This document shows positions 1-6,687 of a DNA stretch of 6,975 bases, one piece after another (the first letter of the stretch is position 1; every line of letters begins with the position of its first letter). The notes beneath the pieces were generated by a model. The model did not search any database and was not told where the DNA came from. It saw only the letters and a list, made by a program, of their open reading frames with translations. The DNA comes from DAIDJM01 sp964250215. GTDB lineage: Bacteria > Pseudomonadota > Alphaproteobacteria > Acetobacterales > Acetobacteraceae. The stretch lies in NCBI GenBank assembly GCA_964250215.1, contig CAXUEX010000144.1, positions 1 through 6,975 on the forward strand. Direction: 5' to 3'. The position numbers and the translations under genes were made by a program.

Positions 1-2807
1 AGCGCCGCGCGGCCGCGGGCGCGGCGGCCTGCGGCCATCAGCACGGGATCGAGCAGCGGGAGATCGAAGGCGCCGGTACTCCGGAGATTAAGCGCACCGC
101 CAGGCTGCAGCGGCGCGGTGCCGGCGGCGGCAAGATGCAGTTTCGGGCCCGCATCCATATGCGCATCGAGCGTGGCGGTGCGGCCGTTCAGCGCGACGTT
201 GGCGCGGATGGCGGCGGCCGGCAGGCTGGCCGCGGGACCGGTGCGGCTGTGCAGGCCGGTGGCGGCGAGGCGGATTGTGCCGGCGGGCGCGGCGGTGGTG
301 CCCGTGAGGCGCGCCTCGGCGTTCAGCACGCCGGCGGCATCAAGCGTGGGGGCGAACGGTTTCGCGAGATCGGGCGTGACGTTGCGGATGCTGGCGGTGA
401 CATCCAGCGTGGGCGCGAGGCGGCCCGCGATCTCAATGCTGGCGGTGTTCAGCGCCAAGCGGAGCCGGTCAATCTTCGTTTCCGCGCCGAAATCCAGGCG
501 CGCGGGGGATTGCAGGCGCAGGCTCAGCCCGCGCGTATCGGCGGCGAGCGTGCGCAGTTGGAGTTGTTTGGATTTCGCATCGAGAGTTCCGCTGGTGGTG
601 GCCGTGGCGGGGCCGTTGGGCAGCCCGCTGGCCGCTGCGCTCGCGGTGAGTGCCAACGCATTGGCGCGGCCTTTCGCGCTGGCGCGGGCATTGGCTGCAA
701 TGCTGCCGGATTCGATGCCGTCGGCGGCCAGCGCGATATTCAGATCGGGGTCGGCGTCGGCCCCCGTGACGGTGCCGATGATGGCGAGCCGGGCGATGCG
801 GCTGCCGGCGGCACCCAGGCCGGTGCCCTGCACATCGATTTTCGTTTCGGGCTCGCGGCCGCTACCGTGCGTGACGATCGCCGCGGTGATCGTGCCCGCG
901 AGTTTCTGGCCCGTGAAGGCGCTGAGATCGGCAAGATTGGCGATTTTCGCGTGGATTTCGCCGAGCGGGATGGTGGCGCCTTTCGGCCGCGTGAGATCGG
1001 CGCTGGCGACGGCGCTTTTCCAGGTGGCTTGGTCGAGTTTGGCGTGCAGCGTCCCCTGATCGCTGCTGGCAGTCAGGTTCAGGCGCAGCGGCGCGCCATC
1101 CAGTGTGGCATTCGCGTTCAGCGCAAGTTGCGGCGCTGCGGGCAGGCCGGTGGCGGCGAGCGTGGCGGCAATCGGGCCACGGCGTATCGTCTTGCTGCCC
1201 GCATTGCCTTCGAGCTTCGCGTTCACCGCGAGATTGTTCTGAGGGCCCTGCACCGTGCCGGACGCGTGCAGGTTGCCCGCGGCCTGCGGCGAAAGTGCGG
1301 CTAGATCCGGCAGCGCAAGATGCCAGGCGAAATCGAGGGTTTGCGATTTGCTGCCGGCGAGATCGGCGTGCAGCGCGTGGCCATCCAGCGTGAAGGATTT
1401 CAGCGTGACGGTCTGGCCGGTGAGCGCGGCGTCGGCGGCGAATTTCGTGGCGCCGAGCAGCGTGGGGATCGGCGCCTGGCCGCCCGTGAGGTTCGCGGTG
1501 CCGGCGAGATTCGCGGTGGTGACGTTGCCGGTTTTCCGCGCGGCCAGCGTGAGATCCGCACTGCCTACCAACTGCACGCCTCCGGCGGCGGCGAGCGGCG
1601 TGAGATCGGGGAGAGCAGCGCGCAGATCGAGCGAAGTGGCGCTGCCGGTTTGCGCACGTCCGTTGGCGGTGAGCAGCGGATGCATGAGGCGAAAGACGAT
1701 GGGGCGATCGGGCGCGGCAAGCTCCGCGTGGGCGGTGAGATCGAGCGGCGCGGCGGCGAGCAGGTCGGGCTTCGGCCCAGGAAGTTTTGTAATCGCAACA
1801 GCCGCGTGAAGGTCGGCGTGGCCGCGATTGCCGGCGAGATCGGCGGTGAGATTGGCGATGGTGGCGCCGCCGGCTTCCAGGCTGGTAATGGCTAGATGCG
1901 CGGTGACGTCGGGTGTTTTCCAGGGGCCGGCGGCGTGCGCCGAGAGGTCGATCGCGTTCCAGGCGAGGCTGGGCGAGGGGCGCATGGCGGGCGCGGTGGC
2001 GGCGAGATCGATCTGCGCCGATTTGTCCCGGATATCGACGGTGCCGTGCAGCGTGGCGCGAAGCGGGCCGGCGGTGGCGGCCAAGTCGGCGCGCTCGGCG
2101 GTGTTCGGGCCAGCGACGCTGGCATTCACCGCCAGCGCGCCGAGATCCGGCAAGTGCGCGGCTTCGCCGATCAGGCCGTGGGCCGGCTCGTTCGCGGTGA
2201 GCGCAGCGTTGATGGCGCCGTTCGCGGCCAGCGTGGCATCCAGCCGGTAGGTGCCGGGGCTGTCGAGCCGGTCGATCGCCAGTTTCGCGTGGCCTTGTTG
2301 CAAATCCGGAATGTCGGCGCTGGCCGCAAGTTGCAGCGCGGCAGCCGGACCCGCGACCGGCGCACCGATATCGGCGCGGGTAATGGTGAGGTGCGCAATG
2401 TGCACACCAACCGGCAGCGAATAGCCGCTGCTGCTGGCCGGCGCGGGTTTGGCCGCGGCTGGAATGGGCAAGCGGGGCATGGCGAGATGTGCGATCGAAA
2501 GGTTGTCCACCTGCGCGTTGCCGCCGATCAGCGCGAGCGGCGACCAGTCGAGCGCGATATTTTCCGCGGTGATCCAGGCGCCTTTCGCGTCGGTGAGTTC
2601 GAGTTTCCCAAGGCGGAGGGATTGCGGAAAAGTGCCGGAAAGCCCGGTGAGCCGGACCATGCCGCCGGTGAGCGATGCGGCCTGCTGTTCGATCAGGCGC
2701 TGGCCAGGACCGGTATTGGCGGCGATCAGGATCAGCAGCACGAGCACGATCGGCACGCCGAGCAGGATGCCAATCGTCCAGAGCACGATTTTTCTGGCGC
2801 GTCGCAT
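1..2807 (-). CDS. tamB: TamB, inner-membrane subunit of the translocation and assembly module (3' end outside window)
   Basis: The open frame runs without a stop from the ATG at 2807 to the left edge, giving 935 codons; family members are usually about 1,200-1,500 residues, so the C-terminal TamB (DUF490) domain lies mostly outside. Residues 1-6 are basic (MRRARK) and about 7-30 form one hydrophobic helix (VPIVLVLLILIAA), a signal anchor. Then come family hallmarks: NTGPGQ (31-36), GLSGTFPQSLRLGKLEL (55-71) and ALDWSPLAL (85-93). The rest is hundreds of residues of short alternating A/T/D/L/G strands and no cysteine that I saw, as expected of the long periplasmic beta-taco groove of AsmA-like proteins. 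TamB pairs with outer-membrane TamA in outer-membrane protein assembly and is implicated in phospholipid transfer. The start is firm: an in-frame TGA at 2813-2811 precedes it. It begins 23 bases after the VOC gene and has no clear Shine-Dalgarno, which suggests translational coupling. Confidence 0.93.
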   Translation of the reverse strand, partial: MRRARKIVLWTIGILLGVPIVLVLLILIAANTGPGQRLIEQQAASLTGGMVRLTGLSGTFPQSLRLGKLELTDAKGAWITAENIALDWSPLALIGGNAQVDNLSIAHLAMPRLPIPAAAKPAPASSSGYSLPVGVHIAHLTITRADIGAPVAGPAAALQLAASADIPDLQQGHAKLAIDRLDSPGTYRLDATLAANGAINAALTANEPAHGLIGEAAHLPDLGALAVNASVAGPNTAERADLAATAGPLRATLHGTVDIRDKSAQIDLAATAPAMRPSPSLAWNAIDLSAHAAGPWKTPDVTAHLAITSLEAGGATIANLTADLAGNRGHADLHAAVAITKLPGPKPDLLAAAPLDLTAHAELAAPDRPIVFRLMHPLLTANGRAQTGSATSLDLRAALPDLTPLAAAGGVQLVGSADLTLAARKTGNVTTANLAGTANLTGGQAPIPTLLGATKFAADAALTGQTVTLKSFTLDGHALHADLAGSKSQTLDFAWHLALPDLAALSPQAAGNLHASGTVQGPQNNLAVNAKLEGNAGSKTIRRGPIAATLAATGLPAAPQLALNANATLDGAPLRLNLTASSDQGTLHAKLDQATWKSAVASADLTRPKGATIPLGEIHAKIANLADLSAFTGQKLAGTITAAIVTHGSGREPETKIDVQGTGLGAAGSRIARLAIIGTVTGADADPDLNIALAADGIESGSIAANARASAKGRANALALTASAAASGLPNGPATATTSGTLDAKSKQLQLRTLAADTRGLSLRLQSPARLDFGAETKIDRLRLALNTASIEIAGRLAPTLDVTASIRNVTPDLAKPFAPTLDAAGVLNAEARLTGTTAAPAGTIRLAATGLHSRTGPAASLPAAAIRANVALNGRTATLDAHMDAGPKLHLAAAGTAPLQPGGALNLRSTGAFDLPLLDPVLMAAGRRARGRAA

Positions 2808-2830
2808 GGCTCAGGTTCGTGGGCGCATGG

Positions 2831-3577
2831 TCAGGCCGGTCCAACCACCGCGAACGGCGCGCCTTGCGGATCGCGCGCCATCAGGATGTGGGCGCCGCCG
2901 GGAATGGGGGACGGGCCGTGCAGCACGGTGCCGCCGGCTTCGCGCACGTCCTGGGCCGCTTTGCTGATACTTGCGTGGCCAAAATAGTATATCCAGGTGG
3001 GGCCGAATAGGCTGGATTTGACAATGCCGCCAATGTCGTTCCCGTCGGATTTGAAGATCTGGTAGATGCCGGCCGGCCCCATGTCGTGGGTTTCGCCTTT
3101 CTGCCAGCCGAATTGCGCGGTGTAGAAAGCGAGCGAGGCTTCGGGGTCCGGCGTGTGCAGTTCGTGCCAGTTGCCGTGGCCGGGCTTGGCCTGGTCGAAC
3201 GCGTGACTCTCACCTTGGCCTTCGGGCTGGATGAAAGCGAGGCCGACCTGTTGCTGGTCGGCAACCATCGCGATATGGCCGACGCCCGGGATCTGCCAGG
3301 GCCCCTTGCGAACATGGCCACCGGCTTCGGTGAATTTCGCCACCGTGGCCTCGATGTCCGGCGTGCCGATATAGCCGATCCACATCGGGTGCGTCAGGCC
3401 CGCGGGCAGGCGCATGACGCCGCCAATGCCGGCTCCGTTGGCGTTCACGATCGCATAGCGCTCGCCGCCGCCCGGATGGTCGTGCGTGGTCCAGCCGATC
3501 ACGCGGCTGTAGAAGGCGAGCGATGCGTCGATGTCGGATGTCATGAGCTCGTACCAGACGAAGCGGGCGGATAACAT
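2831..3577 (-). CDS. Two-domain VOC (glyoxalase/bleomycin-resistance-like) family protein
   Basis: This is a complete 248-residue cytosolic protein without signal peptide or membrane segment. It is an internal duplication of the VOC beta-alpha-beta-beta-beta fold: domain 1 at about residues 5-118 and domain 2 at about 135-246. Paired landmarks are FVWYEL (6-11) and NWHEL (136-140), ASLAFYSRVIGW (18-29) and ASLAFYTAQFGW (147-158), GIGGVM (50-55) and DIGGIV (181-186), and the closing DPQGAPFAVV (236-245). The arrangement resembles the two-domain VOC proteins of the mycobacterial Cfp30B type, whose substrates are mostly unknown. E10 and E139 are equivalent and could be metal ligands, but I cannot assign a full metal site, so neither glyoxalase nor dioxygenase activity should be assumed. 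The ATG at 3577 has a plausible GGGGA 7-8 bases upstream. The gene sits 15 bases after tamA and 23 before tamB, so it is almost certainly co-transcribed with both. A TamAB-related role is untested. Confidence 0.94.
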   Translation of the reverse strand: MLSARFVWYELMTSDIDASLAFYSRVIGWTTHDHPGGGERYAIVNANGAGIGGVMRLPAGLTHPMWIGYIGTPDIEATVAKFTEAGGHVRKGPWQIPGVGHIAMVADQQQVGLAFIQPEGQGESHAFDQAKPGHGNWHELHTPDPEASLAFYTAQFGWQKGETHDMGPAGIYQIFKSDGNDIGGIVKSSLFGPTWIYYFGHASISKAAQDVREAGGTVLHGPSPIPGGAHILMARDPQGAPFAVVGPA

Positions 3578-3592
3578 GGCATTTCCCCGTTT

Positions 3593-5434
3593 TCAGAAGG
3601 CTTGTCCCAGGCCCAGGTATAGCTCGAAACTGTCGCCGCCGGGAGGTTTGTTGAGCGGCACGGCGATATCCACGCGGATCGGGCCGATTGGCGTGTAGTA
3701 GCGCGCGCCGATGCCCGCCCCTTCGCGCAGCGTGCCCTGGAACGGCGCGTTGGCGGCGCTCACCTGGGCGGCATCCAGGAAAATGGCCGCGCCTACCGGG
3801 CCCCATACACGCTGGCGGAATTCGATCGTGGCGGCATCGATCGAGGCGCCGCCGATCGGATTGTTGTCGGCGAACAGCGGGCCCACCGACTGGTATTTGA
3901 ACCCGCGCACCGTGGCGCTGCCGCCGCCGTAAAAGCGCTGGTCCGGTGGCAGATCGAAATTGGTCGCCCCCTGCGCGCTGCCCACCAAGCCGCGCACGGC
4001 GAGCACGGAATTGCCGGGTTTGCTCAAGCCAAACCGGGCAAAATCGAAATAGGTGCTCGCGCTGCCTTGCAGGATCACGAACGTGGCGTTGCGGCCGGCG
4101 ACCGATTCGGTGGGCGCGGCGCCAAGCGTGGCGCGCACGCCGCGCAGCGGATCGTCGAGCGGGTTGGAGAGGCCGGTGGTGTCGTATTTCGCGGTGACCG
4201 GCAGTGCCACCAGCGTATAATTTCGCGTCACACCTTCCTGCAGGATGCGCTCTTCTTCCGCCGTCAAGCCGATGCTGCCGGTCCATTGCTTGCTGAATTT
4301 GCGCGTGAGCGTAACCCCGGCGGTCTCGGCCGTCTGATCGTAGGCGTCGAGATTCTGCTTGATGGCCCCGAGATCGAATTCGAGCTGCTGGTCGCGGCGC
4401 CAGAAATCCGGCTTGATGAGCTGCGCCGTGACATCGTAACCGAGCCCCTTGGTGGCGGTGCCGCCCAGCCCGGTGATGGCGGCCGAAAGATTGAGCTGCT
4501 CGGCATGGCCAAACAGATCGCGGTGCGACCACGTCACACCGGCGCTGCCGCCGAGATCGGTGGAGTAGCCGATCGTGGCGCTTACCGCGTGCAGCTTGCG
4601 TTCGGAGATGTCGAACACAAGCGGTAGCCGCCCTTCCGCATCCAGCGCGCGGCCCGGCCGCACCTCCACGCCCGCGATGGCGCCGACCGAAGCCAGATCC
4701 TGGCGCGCGGCTTCGATCTGGCTCGGCTGATAGAGCTGGCCGGTGTGCAGCAGCAGCCGGCGGCGGACATAGGCTTCGTTCAGGCGCTTGAGGCCGGTGA
4801 TTTCGATGCGGCCGATATCCACGCGCGGACCGGAAATCACATGAAAACGAACATCCAGCGCGTACGCCGCGGGAATTTCCACGGCAACCGGCGGATCCAC
4901 CCGCGCCAGCGCGTAGCCGTCCTCCTGCAAGGCCTTCAGCATCGCACCGCCCGCGCCGAGCACACGGGCGGCGATCGCGGGTTCGCCGGGGCGCAGCGTG
5001 AACGCAGCGCGCCCAGCGGGCGGCACCGTGCCCGTGAGGCTGACGTTCCGCAAATGGAACAGCCTCCCGCGCATCACGTCGATCTTCACGATCGCGTCAG
5101 GCGTGGCCGGCAGCGCCTGCAGCTTGGCCGGCAGGTTGGGATCGTCGATCGGCTGGCCGGCGATCGTGATGCCGATGCGGCCATCGTAGTAGCCGTAGCT
5201 GTCAAGCGCGGTTTGCAGCCGCCCGGTATCGGCCCGGGCGCGGGCCACCAGCGCGAACGGACCGGCCGGCGCCTTCGTGCGCAGCGATTCGAGCTGCGAG
5301 CTGCCGGCAATGGCGGCATCCAGCGGGGCTTCGCCGGTGCTCTCGATCTGCACCTTGTAAGGTTGCGGATCGGCGGCGAACGCGGCCGCGGGAACCAGGG
5401 CCAGCAGAAGAAGGCGGCTTCGCATCGCTGCCAT
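3593..5434 (-). CDS. tamA: TamA, Omp85-family outer-membrane barrel with POTRA domains
   Basis: The 613-residue protein is near the usual TamA length. Residues 1-20 are a Sec signal peptide (MRSRLLLLALVPAAAFA after a short MAA), with probable cleavage after AFA, before ADPQPY. About 25-280 hold three POTRA-like domains, including GYYDGRI (81-87), LKALQEDGYALARV (167-179), and HVISGPRVDIGRIEITG (198-214) followed by NEAYVRRRLLLHTGQLY. About 285-613 form the beta-barrel: GYSTDLGG (289-296), WSHRDLFGHAEQL (302-314), YGGGSATVRGF (502-512) with the VRGF motif of the Omp85 lumenal loop, and GAGIGARYYTPIGPIRVDI (572-590). It ends in phenylalanine, the usual outer-membrane protein signal. TamA partners TamB in outer-membrane protein assembly. 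TamA, FhaC and BamA share the fold, but the POTRA count, the tamB partner and the barrel motifs favour TamA. ATGs at 5434 and 5425 both give a good signal peptide and neither has a clear Shine-Dalgarno; a TAA at 5440-5438 bounds the start. Confidence 0.95.
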   Translation of the reverse strand: MAAMRSRLLLLALVPAAAFAADPQPYKVQIESTGEAPLDAAIAGSSQLESLRTKAPAGPFALVARARADTGRLQTALDSYGYYDGRIGITIAGQPIDDPNLPAKLQALPATPDAIVKIDVMRGRLFHLRNVSLTGTVPPAGRAAFTLRPGEPAIAARVLGAGGAMLKALQEDGYALARVDPPVAVEIPAAYALDVRFHVISGPRVDIGRIEITGLKRLNEAYVRRRLLLHTGQLYQPSQIEAARQDLASVGAIAGVEVRPGRALDAEGRLPLVFDISERKLHAVSATIGYSTDLGGSAGVTWSHRDLFGHAEQLNLSAAITGLGGTATKGLGYDVTAQLIKPDFWRRDQQLEFDLGAIKQNLDAYDQTAETAGVTLTRKFSKQWTGSIGLTAEEERILQEGVTRNYTLVALPVTAKYDTTGLSNPLDDPLRGVRATLGAAPTESVAGRNATFVILQGSASTYFDFARFGLSKPGNSVLAVRGLVGSAQGATNFDLPPDQRFYGGGSATVRGFKYQSVGPLFADNNPIGGASIDAATIEFRQRVWGPVGAAIFLDAAQVSAANAPFQGTLREGAGIGARYYTPIGPIRVDIAVPLNKPPGGDSFELYLGLGQAF

Positions 5435-5585
5435 GGTTTAGGCCGAAGCCGGGGCGGCCTGTCCAGATGCGGCGTCGCGCCTTGGCTGCGGCATGGACGA
5501 GCCGCACCTGCGACCCGGGGAAGGGTTCGAGCGGTTTCGCGGAACGGTCATGCGGCCGTCATCTTCCCGCCCGATTCGGGTTATT
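5435..5585. promoter_or_regulatory. Divergent intergenic region between tamA and the acyltransferase gene
   Basis: These 151 bases separate two divergently oriented genes and must hold, or lie close to, promoters for both. I see no convincing -35/-10 pair on either strand. An AT-only cluster at its right edge (5581-5587, TTATTAT) stands out in this G+C-rich setting and resembles a -10 element for the rightward gene. The left edge carries an inverted repeat next to the tamA start. Promoter positions are therefore inferred from gene orientation alone. Confidence 0.5.
5440..5460 (-). repeat. Inverted repeat just upstream of tamA
   Basis: AGGCCG (5440-5445) and CGGCCT (5455-5460) are perfect inverted arms of 6 bases around a 9-base spacer. 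The element ends 5 bases before the tamA ATG at 5434, where a Shine-Dalgarno would normally be. It could be a small mRNA hairpin affecting initiation or an operator half-site pair. In such G+C-rich sequence a 6-base match can also arise by chance. Confidence 0.35.
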
Positions 5586-5587
5586 AT
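5582..5587 (+). promoter_or_regulatory. Possible -10 element for the acyltransferase transcript
   Basis: TATTAT matches TATAAT at five of six bases and is the only AT-only stretch of its kind in the divergent region. I cannot find a good -35 at 16-18 bases upstream. If it is real, transcription would begin at about 5594-5596 and the ATG at 5598, not 5586, would be used on a nearly leaderless message. Confidence 0.25.
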
Positions 5588-6500
5588 GACTGCCGGCATG
5601 GAAACGCTTCCGCATCGCCTACAGCGCACGCGCCCAGATCGGGCCGGGCTGAAGCGCTTCGGCGGCCGAGTGCGGGCGCTGCCGCGGCAGCGGCATGTGC
5701 TGCGCCAGGCGCGGGCGGCGCGGCGGGCGCTCTGGCTGGTGTTGCTTACCGCGGTTTCGGCGCTGGTGCAGGCGGCGCTGCTGCTGCTGCCGGGGCGCGG
5801 ACGCGTGGCCTTCGCGCGGTTTTACTGGGCATCGGTCGCGCGGTCGCTGGGCTTGCAGGTGCGGGTGTTGGGGGCTTCCGCGGCCGGCGCCGGGCGGCCG
5901 GTGATCTATGTGAGCAACCACTCCTCCTGGCTGGATATTCCGGCGCTGGGCGGCCAATTGCCGGCCTGTTTCGTGGCCAAGGACGTGGTGGCGGGCTGGC
6001 CCGCGATCGGCACCGTCGCGCGGCTGGGGCGCACCATATTCGTCAGCCGCGGCCGGGGCAGCATCGGCCGCGAGCGCGACGCGATGCAGGCGCGGCTGGC
6101 CGGCGGCGACGATCTGCTGCTGTTTCCGGAAGGCACGAGTTCCGACGGCTCGCGCGTGCTGCCGTTCCGCTCGGCATTCTTCGCCGCCGCCTATGGCGAG
6201 GCCAAGCCACTGATCCAGCCAGTTTCCGTGGTCTACGACCGGCTGGCGGGCTTGCCGGTGAGCCACGCGAGCCGCTTCGTGTTCGCCTGGTATGGCGACA
6301 TGACTCTCGCGCCGCATTTCTGGCAGGTGGCGCAATGGCGCGGCAAGCGGGCCACCGTGCTGCTGCACCGGCCGATCGACCCGGCGGATTACACGGATCG
6401 CAAGGCGTTGGCGCAGGCGGCCTGGAACGCGGTGGCGGAGGGCGCGGCGTCGCTACGGCAGAACCGCGCCGCCCGGCCCCTGCCGGCGGCGGCGCCCGGC
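5586..6500 (+). CDS. PlsC-type lysophospholipid (1-acylglycerol-3-phosphate) acyltransferase, 3' end lost in assembly gap
   Basis: There are 305 codons from the ATG at 5586 to the first N. Residues about 47-69 (ALWLVLLTAVSALVQAALLLL) are a hydrophobic membrane segment after a very basic N-terminus. The acyltransferase blocks follow in order: NHSSWLD (111-117, the catalytic NHx4D motif), IFVSRGRG (151-158), FPEGTSSDG (180-188) and QPVSVVYD (211-218). Such enzymes transfer an acyl chain to lysophosphatidic acid or a related lysolipid at the inner membrane, giving phosphatidic acid. The lyso-ornithine-lipid acyltransferase OlsA has the same fold and motifs, so the exact substrate is open. All motifs are present and only a short low-complexity C-terminal tail (AARPLPAAAPG) borders the gap, so the enzyme is probably nearly complete. 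The start is uncertain: in-frame ATGs at 5493, 5550, 5586 and 5598 are possible and none has a good Shine-Dalgarno. The gene lies upstream of miaB on the same strand. Confidence 0.9.
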
Positions 6501-6547
6501 NNNNNNNNNNNNNNNNNNNNNNNNNNNNNNNNNNNNNNNNNNNNNNN
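6501..6547. other. Assembly gap (47 N)
   Basis: This is a run of 47 unknown bases in an extremely G+C-rich context (CCGGCGGCGGCGCCCGGC immediately before it). It removes the end of the acyltransferase gene. The true length is unknown, so no reading frame should be carried across it. Confidence 0.99.
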
Positions 6548-6642
6548 ATTCTGCGACATGCCTGCACGGCGAACGGAGAACGCAAGCTGGCCACCACCCG
6601 GCCATCCATGGGCAGCGGTTGACAACAGGGTCTCTGCCCCAC

Positions 6643-6681
6643 TCCTTCCGTGCCTCGCCCCCGGCGGCGAGCGAGGAAGGA
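6643..6681 (+). promoter_or_regulatory. Stem-loop enclosing the miaB ribosome-binding site
   Basis: TCCTTCC (6643-6649) is the exact reverse complement of GGAAGGA (6675-6681), the core of the miaB Shine-Dalgarno. Inside it CTCGCC (6654-6659) pairs exactly with GGCGAG (6666-6671) around a CCCGGC loop. The two helices, 7 and 6 base pairs, are separated by a small internal loop (4 against 3 bases). Folded this way the message would hide the ribosome-binding site. TTTT at 6686-6689 follows within 8 bases, so a weak intrinsic terminator for the upstream gene is an alternative reading. The pairing is seen in the sequence; any regulatory role is inferred. Confidence 0.45.
6673..6681 (+). promoter_or_regulatory. 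Shine-Dalgarno of miaB, decides the TTG start
   Basis: GAGGAAGGA is the strongest ribosome-binding site in the window and sits 6 bases before TTG at 6688. It fixes the start despite the rare initiation codon. It is also the right arm of the stem-loop described above. Confidence 0.85.
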
Positions 6682-6687
6682 TCGGTT

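Larger units (their letters stand above)
6548..6687 (+). other. Region between the gap and miaB; possible acyltransferase tail plus miaB leader
   Basis: These 140 bases have no recognisable protein similarity. One frame stops with TGA at 6620-6622 and could be the end of the acyltransferase gene if the gap length happens to fit; otherwise that gene stops inside the gap. The miaB frame is open back to the gap but its translation looks non-coding. A small inverted repeat, TGGCC/GGCCA with a 7-base loop (6588-6604), lacks a T-tract. A perfect TTGACA (6619-6624) has no matching -10 at 16-18 bases, so it is not called as a promoter. Confidence 0.5.

Noticed and set aside
118..1059. Plus-strand open frame of 313 codons rich in A, S, R and P
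   Set aside because: It is another antisense shadow of tamB in a different frame, with no recognisable motif.
135..1304. Plus-strand open frame of 389 codons
   Set aside because: It is entirely antisense to tamB. The sequence is R/G/A low complexity, no family is recognisable, and the opposite strand is clearly coding.
1..2807. Recurrent short GC-rich motifs (such as GGCGGCGAG-like words) suggesting a DNA repeat array
   Set aside because: They are irregular in spacing and are explained by the alanine- and leucine-rich beta-strand composition and codon bias of tamB.
862..2844. Minus-strand open frame of 660 codons overlapping the tamB start
   Set aside because: It is the wrong frame: R/H/A-rich without domain features. 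The frame starting at 2807 gives the signal anchor and TamB motifs.
3210..4532. Minus-strand open frame of 440 codons spanning tamA and the VOC gene
   Set aside because: It is a shifted frame across two well-supported genes and carries no recognisable protein features.
5570..5580. CCCGATTCGGG, a perfect 5-base palindrome around a central T
   Set aside because: It is too short to call an operator in G+C-rich sequence, and no second copy was seen in the divergent region.
5619..6368. Minus-strand open frame of 249 codons
   Set aside because: It is antisense to the acyltransferase, whose motifs NHSSWLD and FPEGTSSDG are unmistakable on the plus strand.
6588..6604. TGGCC/GGCCA inverted repeat as a terminator
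   Set aside because: It has only five pairs and no T-tract after it.
4745..6622. Long plus-strand open frame of 625 codons
   Set aside because: It runs antisense through tamA and then out of frame through the acyltransferase and the N run. The translation is R/G/A/H-rich with no domain, as expected of a shadow frame in G+C-rich DNA.
6619..6641. Perfect TTGACA resembling a -35 box before miaB
   Set aside because: No sequence near TATAAT occurs 16-18 bases downstream, and a single hexamer is weak evidence.
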